A stretch of DNA of 64,000 bases from assembly GCA_900319625.1 (NCBI GenBank), contig ONPD01000001.1, positions 248,001-312,000 of the forward strand. The letters are read 5' to 3'. The position numbers and the translations under genes are program-made. Each line of letters begins with the position of its first letter. The stretch's first letter is position 1. The stretch comes from an uncultured Treponema sp. (lineage in GTDB: Bacteria; Spirochaetota; Spirochaetia; Treponematales; Treponemataceae). The notes under the pieces were generated by a model. The model saw nothing but the letters and a program-made list of their open reading frames with translations. It was not told the DNA's origin and did no database searches. Positions 50,226-59,074 of the stretch are shown piece by piece.

Positions 50226-50382
50226 ATTTTCCCTCTATAGTATAAGTAATAAGTTGCAAAAATTTATCACCAAGTCGCAAAGTTTGCAAGACTTTATGTA
50301 AAGCTGTTGCCGGGGGAGGGAGGGGAATTTCCTTACCTTGACTTGCCCCGCCAAAATCTGATATTATTTTTCTTACCATTTC

Positions 50383-50455
50383 GGGCCATTAGCTCAGCGG
50401 TTAGAGCAGAGGACTCATAATCCTTTGGTCCTTGGTTCAAATCCAAGATGGCCCA
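50383..50455 (+). tRNA. tRNA-Met (CAT anticodon)
   Basis: A 73-base cloverleaf: acceptor GGGCCAT pairs with ATGGCCC, D stem GCTC/GAGC, anticodon stem GAGGA/TCCTT with loop CTCATAA (anticodon CAT), and T stem CTTGG/CCAAG with loop TTCAAAT. The discriminator base is A and CCA is not encoded. It is an elongator Met by shape; a tRNA-Ile2 read after lysidine modification of CAT cannot be excluded. Confidence 0.93.
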
Positions 50456-50532
50456 GTAATTGCGTAGTGTAACGAGCAATTACACTATAATAATTTCCAA
50501 TTTGCCAAACGGAGCGAATGCGACGTATGGCC
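50456..50532 (+). other. tRNA downstream segment with hairpin and short duplication of the tRNA end
   Basis: GTAATTGC and GCAATTAC (50456-50483) form an 8-bp stem. ATGGCCCA, the last eight bases of the tRNA, recurs at 50526-50533 just before the terminator. No integrase is nearby, so an attachment-site meaning is weak. Confidence 0.35.
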
Positions 50533-50533
50533 C

Positions 50534-50575
50534 AAACGCCCATTCAGAAAACTCTGAATGGGCGTTTATTTTTTT
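50534..50575 (+). terminator. terminator after tRNA-Met
   Basis: AAACGCCCATTCAGA (50534-50548) and TCTGAATGGGCGTTT (50553-50567) form a perfect 15-bp stem with a four-base loop, then A and seven T. Confidence 0.93.
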
Positions 50576-50594
50576 AAATCAATTTTTTTCAGTC

Positions 50595-50800
50595 AAAATG
50601 CACAAAAAAATCTTAAATTCTTTGTGCATTTTGCATAATGAACAAAATCTGAATATTTTATAAGTTAATGCCATCAGAAGAAACAAACTCTTCTGAATGT
50701 ATCAGGTCAGCAAAGACGCTGTGTACATGAAAAAATGTCGTATGACGTTTTAATTCTATGTACAAAGGGCTTTGCTGGATTTCAGAAAGGTTCTTTGTAC
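50595..50800 (+). promoter_or_regulatory. leader and control region of the liv/pxp cluster with three inverted repeats
   Basis: Three perfect inverted repeats lie before livJ: AAAATGCACAAA/TTTGTGCATTTT (50595-50632), TCAGAAGA/TCTTCTGA (50674-50696) and GTACAAAG/CTTTGTAC (50760-50800). A weak promoter TTGCAT-17-TATTTT (50631-50659) follows the first, which could be an operator; the other two would lie in the leader RNA. A tiny frame (ATG 50727, eight codons) has no ribosome site. No terminator lies inside this stretch. Confidence 0.5.
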
Positions 50801-50815
50801 GACAAGGAGCCTAGT

Positions 50816-51979
50816 ATGAAAAGACTTCGCAAAATTATCGTTCCTGCCCTTATTGCTTCCCTTGCAATGCCAAATGCTTTCGCAGCAAAGCAGAAAACAA
50901 TCAAACTTGGTTTTAACATTCCTCTTACCGGCGACTCCCCAAAAGTTGGTGAAAGCGCAAAATTTGCCGGTGAAATTATAAAATCAGAAATAAACTCTGC
51001 CGGCGGTCTTGATGTAAAAGGTGAAAAATATCTTCTTGAATTTGTTTATGTAGATAACGAATTGAAGGCCGACTCTGCAATCAACGCCGCTAACAAGCTG
51101 ATTGATATTGATAAAGTTCTTGCTTCTATTGGTCCTGAAGGTTCTGGCCGTGCAATTCCTGCCGGAGAAATCTACAACGATATGAAAGTTCCTATGATTA
51201 CTCCATGGGCAACAAACCCTAAAGCAACTGCAGGCCGTCCTTTCTGTTTCCGCGCCTGCTTCCTTGATCCTTTCCAGGCTCCTGTTGCCGCAAAGTTTGC
51301 CAGCGAGCAGTTCGGCGGAAAAAATGTAGCTATCGTTTATAACCTTGAGGATGACTATTCAAAAACTCTGGCAGAGCTCTTCAAGCAGGAGTGGGAAGCT
51401 AAATACGGAAAATGTGTCGTTTTTGAATCCTTTGGACAGAAAGACCAGGACTTCAGTGTTCAGCTTACAAAGGTTGTCAACTCAAAAGCCGATTTTCTTT
51501 ACCTTCCTGATTATTACAACTTTGTTGGTCTGATTACTTCTCAGGCAAAGGATTTGGGCTGGACAAAACCTGTTATGGGTTCTGATTCCTGGGGGTCGGC
51601 AGACCTTTTCCCACTTTCAAAAGGAGCTGTAGTTGGTGCTTACTTTACAACTCACTATGCTGCAAAGGGTGCCCAGGGAAAAACAAAGGAATTTATCGAA
51701 AAATATCAGAAAGCTTACGGTTATACACCTGATGATGTTGCTGCCCTCACTTACGATGCTACTTACATTGTTCTTCAGGCAATTCAGGATGCTGGCCTCT
51801 CAGGAAACCTCAAAAAGGACCGCGTAGCTGTAAAGGATGCAATGGGTAAAATCCAGAGCTTTGCCGGTGTAACGGGAAACATGAAGTTTACTCCGGACGG
51901 TGACCCTGTTAAGGATGCTGTCGTTGTCCGCGTTACAAAAGAAGGCGAGTTTGAGTTCGTAAAGAGCTTACAGCCATAG
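50816..51979 (+). CDS. livJ: Liv-type ABC transporter substrate-binding protein
   Basis: This 387-residue protein has a signal peptide (about 1-23, ending NAFAA) and a type I Leu/Ile/Val-binding fold (IKLGFNIPLTGDSPKVGESAKFAGEI, GPEGSGRAIPAGEIYNDMKVPMITPWATNP, DVAALTYDATYIVLQAI). ATG 50816 follows AAGGAG. The family binds branched-chain amino acids, but many members bind other amino acids, amides or small acids. The position in front of a D-amino-acid and 5-oxoproline pathway suggests import of D-amino acids, glutamate or pyroglutamate. Confidence 0.9.
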   Translation: MKRLRKIIVPALIASLAMPNAFAAKQKTIKLGFNIPLTGDSPKVGESAKFAGEIIKSEINSAGGLDVKGEKYLLEFVYVDNELKADSAINAANKLIDIDKVLASIGPEGSGRAIPAGEIYNDMKVPMITPWATNPKATAGRPFCFRACFLDPFQAPVAAKFASEQFGGKNVAIVYNLEDDYSKTLAELFKQEWEAKYGKCVVFESFGQKDQDFSVQLTKVVNSKADFLYLPDYYNFVGLITSQAKDLGWTKPVMGSDSWGSADLFPLSKGAVVGAYFTTHYAAKGAQGKTKEFIEKYQKAYGYTPDDVAALTYDATYIVLQAIQDAGLSGNLKKDRVAVKDAMGKIQSFAGVTGNMKFTPDGDPVKDAVVVRVTKEGEFEFVKSLQP

Positions 51980-51986
51980 TTCTAGT

Positions 51987-52021
51987 CTGGCAGGAGAGAT
52001 TCAGGCTCCTGCCGGATTTTT
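51987..52021 (+). terminator. weak intra-operon terminator after livJ
   Basis: GGCAGGAG (51989-51996) and CTCCTGCC (52006-52013) form a stem followed by GGATTTTT. It would let livJ outnumber the membrane and ATPase genes. Confidence 0.65.
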
Positions 52022-52045
52022 ACCGCAGTCTGAATGGAGGCACAT

Positions 52046-52957
52046 ATGACATTTTTAATTCAAAATATTTTTAATGCACTTCAGTGGGGCAGCTTTTATT
52101 CAATGATTGCTCTTGGATATTGTCTGGTCTACGGTGTTTTGAGGCTTATAAACTTTGCCCACGGTGATATCTTTATGACATCCACCTACATTGCATTTTT
52201 TATCGTAGCTTTTATTACGGCAAAGTTTGCAGGTATTGCCGGTCTTCCTTTATTTATTATCACTCTGGTTGCGACAATGGCCCTTACAGCTCTTTTAGGC
52301 GTTACAATAGAAAAAATTGCCTATAAACCTCTTCGTGCCAAAGGTGCAAACAGACTTTACGTTGTCATCACAGCTTTGATGATTGGTTTTATTCTTGAAA
52401 ACGGAAACCTTGCCGTGCTGGGAGCTTCAGCCCGCAGCTTCCCGGATATTCTTCCAAAATACGTATGGAATATCGGGCCTGTTACAATCACAAGTCTTAA
52501 GGTTCTTGTTATAGTCAGCGCAGTTTTGATTTTTGCAGTTCTTCAGTTCATAGTTCAGAAAACTACACTGGGAATGAGTATGCGCGCAATTTCTTATGAC
52601 AAATTCGCGATTCCTCTTATGGGAATCCCTGTAAATACAGTTATTACTTTTACTTTTGCCCTTGGTTCTGCCCTTGCGGCGGTTGCCGGAATCCTTTTTG
52701 GTATGTCTTACCCGGTAATGGACCCTTATATGGGAATGATTATCGGATGGAAGGCCTTTATTGCGGCGGTTGTAGGCGGCATCGGCGATATTAAGGGTGC
52801 TTTTATCGGCGGCTTCCTGCTGGGATTTATTGAGATTTTTGTTACAGCCTTTCTGCCTTCAAGCTACAAGGATTTGATTTCCTTTGTAATCCTTCTGGTT
52901 ATTCTGACTATCAAACCTACAGGATTTTTTGGTGTAGCTAAGAGTACAAAGATTTAA
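52046..52957 (+). CDS. livH: Liv-type ABC transporter permease
   Basis: This 303-residue membrane protein has about eight helices. The LivH pattern is clear: QWGSFYSMIALGYCLVYGVLRLINFAHGDIFM at the start and GWKAFIAAVVGGIGDIKGAFIGGFLLGFIE near residue 240. TGGAGG lies five bases before ATG 52046. It pairs with LivM to form the membrane pore. Confidence 0.94.
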   Translation: MTFLIQNIFNALQWGSFYSMIALGYCLVYGVLRLINFAHGDIFMTSTYIAFFIVAFITAKFAGIAGLPLFIITLVATMALTALLGVTIEKIAYKPLRAKGANRLYVVITALMIGFILENGNLAVLGASARSFPDILPKYVWNIGPVTITSLKVLVIVSAVLIFAVLQFIVQKTTLGMSMRAISYDKFAIPLMGIPVNTVITFTFALGSALAAVAGILFGMSYPVMDPYMGMIIGWKAFIAAVVGGIGDIKGAFIGGFLLGFIEIFVTAFLPSSYKDLISFVILLVILTIKPTGFFGVAKSTKI

Positions 52958-52974
52958 GGTTTTAGGAGGATTTT

Positions 52975-54054
52975 ATGAGATGGACTGATAGAAAGCGAAA
53001 ATTATTTATGCCGGTTACGACAATCGTGACCATTCTGATTCTTACGCTTCTTGCAAAGTTTGAGCTTATCAACAATTACTTTCAGACAATCATCGTTACA
53101 ATCTGTATAAACGCGATTATGTCTGCCAGCCTGAACATCGTAAACGGTTATATGGGCGAGTTCAGCTGCGGTCACGGCGGTTTTATGGCAACCGGAGCTT
53201 ATATTTCTTCTGTTGTTTCTTTAATTTTGTTCAAGGACGGAAATTCGATTACCGGCCACGCCCTTTTGCCGGAAGGACTTGCAGTTCTGGGCTTTCCAAT
53301 CTGCATTCTGACTGGTGGACTTGGTGCGATGCTTGTAAGCCTTATTGTTGCAATCCCTTCTTTCAAAACACGAGATGACTATCTTGCTATTATCACTGTT
53401 GCGGCAAACTTCATCGTAACTACCGCAATAAACAATATTCCTCTGATTGGCGGAAGCCGTGGTCTTATGGGAATGAAAAGTGTGATGAATTCTATGGCAG
53501 ATGTAATTGATATACCATGGATTTTGATCTGGGGCCTTATTTTTGCAGTACTTGCCATTGTTTCAATTCACTTTCTGATGAACTCAACTCTGGGAAAGGG
53601 AATAAGCGCCGTTAAATATGATGAAATTTCTGCTGAAATTATGTCGGTAAATACAAACAGCATGAAGCTGATAGCCTTTACATTCAGTTCCTTCCTTGCA
53701 GGAATTGCGGGCGGTCTCTTTGCTCATCTTCTTGGCTTTATCAACCCTTCAAGCTTTGGAATTATGAAATCAACTGAGTCTCTGGTAATGGTTTACCTGG
53801 GCGGAATGGGCTCTTTGAGCGGTTCGGTTCTTTCGGCAGTTGTATTTACAATCCTTCTTGAGCTTTTACGTCCTGCCCAGATTTTGAAGTGGGTAATCAT
53901 CCCTCTGATTCTGATTTTGATTATGGAATTCCATCCGGAAGGAATTATGGGCTCTAAGGAACTTACAAAGGTTTTCCCGCGCCTCAAAAAGCTTTTCCCG
54001 ATTAACAAAAATGAAATCAGAAATACAGAAGAATCGGAAGGAGGCGCAGCATGA
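52975..54054 (+). CDS. livM: Liv-type ABC transporter permease
   Basis: This 359-residue membrane protein has about ten helices and the LivM motifs ASLNIVNGYMGEFSCGHGGFMATGAY, TRDDYLAIITVAANF and MVYLGGMGSLSGSVLSA. A charged C-terminal tail follows. GGAGG lies before the ATG, and the stop overlaps livG by four bases, consistent with translational coupling. Confidence 0.94.
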   Translation: MRWTDRKRKLFMPVTTIVTILILTLLAKFELINNYFQTIIVTICINAIMSASLNIVNGYMGEFSCGHGGFMATGAYISSVVSLILFKDGNSITGHALLPEGLAVLGFPICILTGGLGAMLVSLIVAIPSFKTRDDYLAIITVAANFIVTTAINNIPLIGGSRGLMGMKSVMNSMADVIDIPWILIWGLIFAVLAIVSIHFLMNSTLGKGISAVKYDEISAEIMSVNTNSMKLIAFTFSSFLAGIAGGLFAHLLGFINPSSFGIMKSTESLVMVYLGGMGSLSGSVLSAVVFTILLELLRPAQILKWVIIPLILILIMEFHPEGIMGSKELTKVFPRLKKLFPINKNEIRNTEESEGGAA

Positions 54055-54869
54055 GTGAAACTTTATTAAAAATCAGCCATCTTACACACCGTTTCGGCGG
54101 TTTGCAGGCTTTGACAGACATAAACGTGGACATTAAAAAGGGTAGCATAAACGCCTTGATTGGTCCTAATGGAGCCGGAAAAACTACGGTTTTCAATCTT
54201 GTAAGCGGATTTTATGTGCCTTCTGAAGGAGACATTGTTTTTGACGGTACAAGAATCAATGGTCTTAAGCCTCATCTGATTGCAGATTTGCAGATTGGAC
54301 GAACCTTCCAGAATATCCGCCTTTGGAGCGATATGACAGTTCTTGATAACATCTGCATTGCCCAGCATTCCCGCCTTGGCTTTGGAATCAAGGATGTTTT
54401 TCTTAAGACAAAAAAATATAAGGAGCGGGAAGCTCAGATTCATAAGGAAGCCTGGGAGCTTCTGGAAAAATTCAGTCTGGCAGACAAGGCTCTGGATTAT
54501 CCGAAAAATCTTCCTTACGGAATTCAGCGCCGCGTAGAAATTGCCCGCGCCCTCAGCCTGAATCCTAAGCTTTTGATGCTGGATGAACCTGCGGCCGGTC
54601 TTTCAACCTCCGACCTGGACGGTCTTATTTCTTATATTCGCTGGATTCACGACACCTTCGGAATCACAATCTGGATGATTGAACATCAGATGCAGGTTGT
54701 AAATACACTGGCTGACAATATTAAGGTTATCAACTTTGGAAAGGAGCTTGCTGAAGGCAGCCCCGAAGAAATCCAGAAAAATCCTGCAGTTATTGAAGCC
54801 TACCTTGGAAATGCGGATATAAGCATTAAGGATGCTTACTCGGGATTGCCGGAAAAAAGAAAGAGTTAA
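54051..54869 (+). CDS. livG: Liv-type ABC transporter ATP-binding protein
   Basis: This 272-residue ABC ATPase has Walker A GPNGAGKTT, Q-loop FQNIRLW, the LivG-style signature LPYGIQRRVEIARAL, Walker B LLMLDEPAAGL and the H-loop in WMIEHQM. ATG 54051 overlaps the livM stop by four bases. It forms a heterodimer with LivF on the cytoplasmic face. Confidence 0.94.
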   Translation: MSETLLKISHLTHRFGGLQALTDINVDIKKGSINALIGPNGAGKTTVFNLVSGFYVPSEGDIVFDGTRINGLKPHLIADLQIGRTFQNIRLWSDMTVLDNICIAQHSRLGFGIKDVFLKTKKYKEREAQIHKEAWELLEKFSLADKALDYPKNLPYGIQRRVEIARALSLNPKLLMLDEPAAGLSTSDLDGLISYIRWIHDTFGITIWMIEHQMQVVNTLADNIKVINFGKELAEGSPEEIQKNPAVIEAYLGNADISIKDAYSGLPEKRKS

Positions 54870-54881
54870 AAGGGGGAAAAT

Positions 54882-55622
54882 ATGCTGCTGGATGTAAGAA
54901 ACTTAAGAGTTGGATACGGAAATATAGAAGCCCTTCACGGAATTAGTTTTAATGTTGATTACGGTGAAATTGTTACTCTGATTGGTGCAAATGGAGCTGG
55001 AAAAACTTCAACCTTGCTTACCTTGTCCCGCCTTCCAAAGCCGGAAGCACCGACTGTACTTGAAGGGGATATTCTTTATGAGGATTTGAGCATTTTGAAA
55101 ACAGAGCCCCAGACCTTGATTAAGAAAAAAATGATGTGTCTGGTACCGGAAGGCCGTCATATTTTTGGAAACCTGACTGTTGAAGAAAACCTTCAGATGG
55201 CCTGCTACGGCCGTAAAGATGACAATATGCACGAAATGCGCACCATGGAGCTTTACGACCTTCTTTATGATCTCTTCCCGCGCCTTTATGAGAGACGCAA
55301 ACAGCGCAGTGAGCTTTTGAGTGGTGGTGAACAGCAGATGCTGGCGGTAGGCCGTGCTTTGATGACCGACTGTAATTTTATCATGCTGGACGAGCCAAGT
55401 ATGGGACTTGCTCCAAAGCTGATGTTCGAAATGTTCCGTGCCCTTAAAAGGCTGAACGTTCAGAAAAAAATGACCCTTCTGGTTGTAGAACAGAATGCTA
55501 AGGTTGCCCTTGAGTTTGCTGACCGCGGTTATGTTCTTCATACCGGAGAAATAATTGCAAGTGGCAGCAGTGCAGAGCTGATTTCAAATCCGGAAGTTCA
55601 GAAAGCATATCTTGGTGGTTGA
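54882..55622 (+). CDS. livF: Liv-type ABC transporter ATP-binding protein
   Basis: This 246-residue ABC ATPase has Walker A GANGAGKTS, signature LLSGGEQQMLAVGRAL, Walker B FIMLDEPSMGL and H-loop LVVEQN, with the LivF N-terminus LLDVRNLRVGYGNIEALHGISF. AGGGGGA precedes the ATG. The next gene begins at or inside its end, tying the transporter to the 5-oxoproline enzymes. Confidence 0.94.
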   Translation: MLLDVRNLRVGYGNIEALHGISFNVDYGEIVTLIGANGAGKTSTLLTLSRLPKPEAPTVLEGDILYEDLSILKTEPQTLIKKKMMCLVPEGRHIFGNLTVEENLQMACYGRKDDNMHEMRTMELYDLLYDLFPRLYERRKQRSELLSGGEQQMLAVGRALMTDCNFIMLDEPSMGLAPKLMFEMFRALKRLNVQKKMTLLVVEQNAKVALEFADRGYVLHTGEIIASGSSAELISNPEVQKAYLGG

Positions 55623-55651
55623 CGGAAGACTTGATTTTAGCGGGGCTTTTG

Positions 55652-57367
55652 ATGAGTGGAGTGAAGATTGTAGCAGCAAGTGAGGATTCTCTTCAGATTC
55701 AGTTTGAGCAGAAAATATGCCCGGAGGTAAATCATCAGATTTCGGTTTTTTGCCGGGCTTTTGAGCTTATGACTAAGGATATGCCCGAAATTATTGAAAT
55801 AGTTCCGACCTATTGTGCAGTCTCAATTTATTTTGATGAAAAAATTGCCAGTCCTGAACTGATTAGAAAAGTTGCCCTTGAAGTCCTTGAAAAAATGGAT
55901 GATAAGGAAGGCTCAGGTGCCAGGGCAGGGGAGGGCGACTTACCGGAGGGGGGTAGAATTATCTCCATTCCGGTTTGTTATGAAGACCAGGAATTTGCTC
56001 CGGACCTGGAAAAGGTTTGTGCTCACGCAAAGATGACAAAAGAGGATGTTATCCGTCTTCACTCTGCTTCTGACTATCTGATTTATATGATGGGATTTTT
56101 GCCGGGCTTTCCCTATCTTGGTGGAATGGATGAAAGGCTTAATACACCCCGTCTTGAAAGTCCCCGTACAAAAATTCCAGCGGGCAGCCTTGCAATAGGT
56201 GGGGCTCAGACGGGACTTTACCCTGTGGAGTCTCCCGGCGGCTGGAATATAATCGGCCGGACTCCACTTAAACTTTTCGATTTATCCAGAAATTCCCAGT
56301 TTTTGTACAGGGCGGGAGATAAAATCCGCTTTGTGCCGGTAAGCCGCCAGGAATTTGACAGCTTTGATGAAAAGCTCTGGCTGAAGGAAAATCTGGGGGC
56401 TCCTGCGAGCAACGCTGCCAGCGTCACGGCTTCCTGCAAAAAAGAAAGTCTTGTCTGTGGAGGGGGAATCAAAATCCTTGAAGCGGGTCTTTTGTCTACA
56501 GTTCAGGATTCAGGAACAAGGGGCTTTCAAAAATACGGAATCTCACAGAGCGGCGCTATGGATATGACCAGCTTCAAACTTGCAAACAGGCTTTGCGGAA
56601 ATGACCAGAATGCCGCCTGTCTGGAAACAACTCTTTCCGGCCCGACTCTCACTTTTGTAAATGAATGTGATTTTGTCCTGACCGGCGCGGTATTTGAAGC
56701 TGCAAGTCTGGACGGACAGCATATTGAAATGAATAAGAAATATCATGCGGCTGCCGGTTCAAAGCTTAGCTGCGGCTTTGCCTCAAAAGGACTTCGCTCT
56801 TACATTGCATTTTCCGACGGAATTCTTGTGCCTGAATTTTTTGGAAGCCGCTCGACAAACCTTAAGAGTAAAAGCGGCGGATATTATGGAAGAAAACTGC
56901 AAGCAGGCGACCAGCTTGCACTAGGATATAAAAAGGAAGGTCGGGCGCCTGGGCAGAATGCTGTGGAACCTGGGGAGGCAGAGCTTGAGACAGAAGTTAC
57001 TGTATTCCCAGGCGAAATTCTTACCCTGAAGTGCCAGAAATCTTCTCAGACTGATTTTTTTGATGAGGAATGCCTTAAGCGCTTTACAAGTCTTGTTTAC
57101 ACTATTGCGCCCCAGAGTGACCGCATGGGAATCCGTTTTACGGGAGAAAGTCTCAACTGCGGAAAGACAGACATAATATCTGATGCAATTCCCCTGGGGG
57201 CTGTTCAGATTACGTCTGCCGGCCTTCCTGTGGTTATGGCCTCAGACCGGCAGACGACCGGTGGCTATGCAAAAATCGCCTGCGTAAAAAAGGAATCAAT
57301 GTGCCGCCTGGCCCAGGCCCTGCCCGGCACAAAAGTTAGATTTAATCTGGAGGAAAAAGATGATTAA
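55652..57367 (+). CDS. fused 5-oxoprolinase subunits PxpB-PxpC (KipI-KipA)
   Basis: A 571-residue fusion. Residues about 1-235 match PxpB/KipI: IYMMGFLPGFPYLGGMDERLNTPRLESPRTKIPAGSLAIGGAQTGLYP and SPGGWNIIGRTP. Residues about 260-565 match PxpC/KipA: ILEAGLLSTVQDSGTRGFQKYGISQSGAMD, ANRLCGNDQNAACLETTLSGPTL and SDRMGIRF, DAIPLGAVQITSAGLPVVMASDRQTTGGYAKI. With PxpA they form the ATP-dependent enzyme that opens 5-oxoproline to glutamate. ATG 55652 matches the family N-terminus; a TTG at 55619 overlapping the livF stop is an alternative start. Confidence 0.93.
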   Translation: MSGVKIVAASEDSLQIQFEQKICPEVNHQISVFCRAFELMTKDMPEIIEIVPTYCAVSIYFDEKIASPELIRKVALEVLEKMDDKEGSGARAGEGDLPEGGRIISIPVCYEDQEFAPDLEKVCAHAKMTKEDVIRLHSASDYLIYMMGFLPGFPYLGGMDERLNTPRLESPRTKIPAGSLAIGGAQTGLYPVESPGGWNIIGRTPLKLFDLSRNSQFLYRAGDKIRFVPVSRQEFDSFDEKLWLKENLGAPASNAASVTASCKKESLVCGGGIKILEAGLLSTVQDSGTRGFQKYGISQSGAMDMTSFKLANRLCGNDQNAACLETTLSGPTLTFVNECDFVLTGAVFEAASLDGQHIEMNKKYHAAAGSKLSCGFASKGLRSYIAFSDGILVPEFFGSRSTNLKSKSGGYYGRKLQAGDQLALGYKKEGRAPGQNAVEPGEAELETEVTVFPGEILTLKCQKSSQTDFFDEECLKRFTSLVYTIAPQSDRMGIRFTGESLNCGKTDIISDAIPLGAVQITSAGLPVVMASDRQTTGGYAKIACVKKESMCRLAQALPGTKVRFNLEEKDD

Positions 57368-58157
57368 TGCAAATCCATATAAAAACATGAGTCCCTATGA
57401 AGTTCGAAAATTAATCAGGGAAGGAAAGATTACCGGGCAGACTTCCGGCATGTGCGACGGCTTTGCCCAGGCAAATTTATGCATTCTTCCTCTAAAATAT
57501 GCCTACGACTTTCTGCTTTTCTGCCAGAGAAATCCCCAGTCCTGTCCACTTATTGAAGTCAGTGATGAAGGCAGCCGCTTCTTGAACACTTCTGCAAAAG
57601 ACTGTGACATCACAAAGGACGTGCCCAAGTACAGAATCTGGGAGCACGGAAAACTTGTGGGTGAGTTTACCGACGTAGGTGATTACTGGCGCGACGATCT
57701 TGTGACTTTTGTAATCGGCTGCAGTTTTTCCTTTGAGGCTCCACTTATGGCGGCCGGAATTGATGTCCGCAATATTTCTGAAAATCACAATGTGCCTATG
57801 TATCTTACAAATATTGATACAAAGCCGGCCGGTATTTTCAGCGGAAAAATGGTCGTTTCAATGCGGCCTATTCCTCATAATCAGATTGTAAAGGCCGTTA
57901 CTGTTACCGCAAAGGTTCCCAAGGTTCACGGAGCTCCGGTTCATATCGGTTCGCCGGAGGTAATTGGAATTACGGATTTAAACAGTCCTGACTTTGGAGA
58001 GGCAAGCACAATAAGGGAGGGAGAAGTTCCTGTCTTCTGGTGCTGCGGTGTAACTCCTCAGAGCGTTGTTATGAATTCAAAGCCGGATTTCTGCATCACC
58101 CACGCACCTGGTCATATGCTGATTACGGATATACCGGAAGCTCAACTGCAAAACTAA
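57360..58157 (+). CDS. DUF1445 protein, D-glutamate cyclase N-terminal-type (YcsI family)
   Basis: This 265-residue protein has the normal length of the DUF1445 putative hydro-lyase family. Blocks are GKITGQTSGMCDGFAQANLCILP, TDVGDYWRDDLVTFVIGCSFSFEAPL, NVPMYLTNIDTKPAGIFSGKMVVSMRP, HIGSPEVIGITDL and CITHAPGHMLITD. This domain forms the N-terminal half of animal D-glutamate cyclase, which turns D-glutamate into 5-oxo-D-proline. In Bacillus, ycsI stands next to pxp genes. It overlaps the PxpBC gene by eight bases. With the DUF4392 gene at 59075 it may form a split cyclase; this is inference from domain pairing. Confidence 0.9.
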   Translation: MINANPYKNMSPYEVRKLIREGKITGQTSGMCDGFAQANLCILPLKYAYDFLLFCQRNPQSCPLIEVSDEGSRFLNTSAKDCDITKDVPKYRIWEHGKLVGEFTDVGDYWRDDLVTFVIGCSFSFEAPLMAAGIDVRNISENHNVPMYLTNIDTKPAGIFSGKMVVSMRPIPHNQIVKAVTVTAKVPKVHGAPVHIGSPEVIGITDLNSPDFGEASTIREGEVPVFWCCGVTPQSVVMNSKPDFCITHAPGHMLITDIPEAQLQN

Positions 58158-58196
58158 TCGCGGCATTTACCGCTTGAAATATAAGGAGATTAAATT

Positions 58197-59054
58197 ATGA
58201 AAAATGTTGCATATTACAACGGAAAAATCGGACTACAGGAGGAACTTACAATTCCTTTCCTGGATAGAGCTATGTTTTTTGGTGACGGCGTTTACGATGC
58301 CACCTACAGCGCAAACAGAAAAATCTTTGAAAAAGACTGGCACCTTGAGCGCTTTTTTAACAGTCTTAAAGCAGTAAAAATTCCTTTCAAAATGACTAAA
58401 GACCAGCTTCTTGCAGAACTGCAGAAATGTATTGATGCTATGGATTCTGACGGGGTCTGCTTTGTTTACTGGGAAGTTACCCGCGGAACCGCTCCAAGAA
58501 ATCACCTTTTCCCGGATGCAGAACCAAATCTTATAATCAATATTACAGAGTCAAAGCTCACAGACCTTCGTACTCCCTGCAAGCTGATTACCGAAGAAGA
58601 TACCCGCTTTTTCCACTGTAACATCAAAACCCTGAACCTGCTTCCAAGCGTTATGGGCAGCCAGAAGGCTTTTGAAGCCGGCGCAAAGGAAGTAATTTTC
58701 CACCGGGGCCAGCGCGTTACTGAATGTGCCCACACTAACGTAAACATCCTCAAGGATGGAGTTTATATCACACCTCCCCTGGACGAGCTGATTTTGCCGG
58801 GAGTTACCCGCCGTCATTATATTTCAATCTGCCAGAAGCTTGGCGTTCCTTATGAAGAAAGAGTATTCACTTTGGACGAGCTGTTTGCCGCTGACGAGAT
58901 TTTCATTACTTCGGCTGGAACACTTGGTCTTCCTGCTTACGAAATTGACGGAAAGAAGGTTGGCGGCAAGGCACCTGACCTGCTCAAAAAACTGCAGAAG
59001 GCTGCTGTCGAAGATTTTGAAAAAGAAACCGGCTTTAAGGCCGACATCATTTAG
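58197..59054 (+). CDS. D-amino-acid aminotransferase (class IV, PLP)
   Basis: This 285-residue enzyme has MKNVAYYNGKIGLQEELTIPFLDRAMFFGDGVYDATY at the start, as in D-alanine transaminases. The PLP Lys lies in FHCNIKTLNLLPSVMG near residue 145, with conserved QRVTECAHTNVNILKDG, ELILPGVTRRH and EIFITSAGTLG. It would move the amino group from D-alanine or other D-amino acids to 2-oxoglutarate, producing D-glutamate. AAGGAG precedes the ATG. Branched-chain aminotransferase activity cannot be excluded from sequence, but the context favours the D-specific role. Confidence 0.88.
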   Translation: MKNVAYYNGKIGLQEELTIPFLDRAMFFGDGVYDATYSANRKIFEKDWHLERFFNSLKAVKIPFKMTKDQLLAELQKCIDAMDSDGVCFVYWEVTRGTAPRNHLFPDAEPNLIINITESKLTDLRTPCKLITEEDTRFFHCNIKTLNLLPSVMGSQKAFEAGAKEVIFHRGQRVTECAHTNVNILKDGVYITPPLDELILPGVTRRHYISICQKLGVPYEERVFTLDELFAADEIFITSAGTLGLPAYEIDGKKVGGKAPDLLKKLQKAAVEDFEKETGFKADII

Positions 59055-59074
59055 ACTTGTGGCGGGGGGAGCCT

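Noticed and set aside
50448..50533. tRNA-Met 3' end duplication as an attachment site of a mobile island
   Set aside because: Only eight bases are duplicated within 80 bp and no integrase or foreign segment lies between them.
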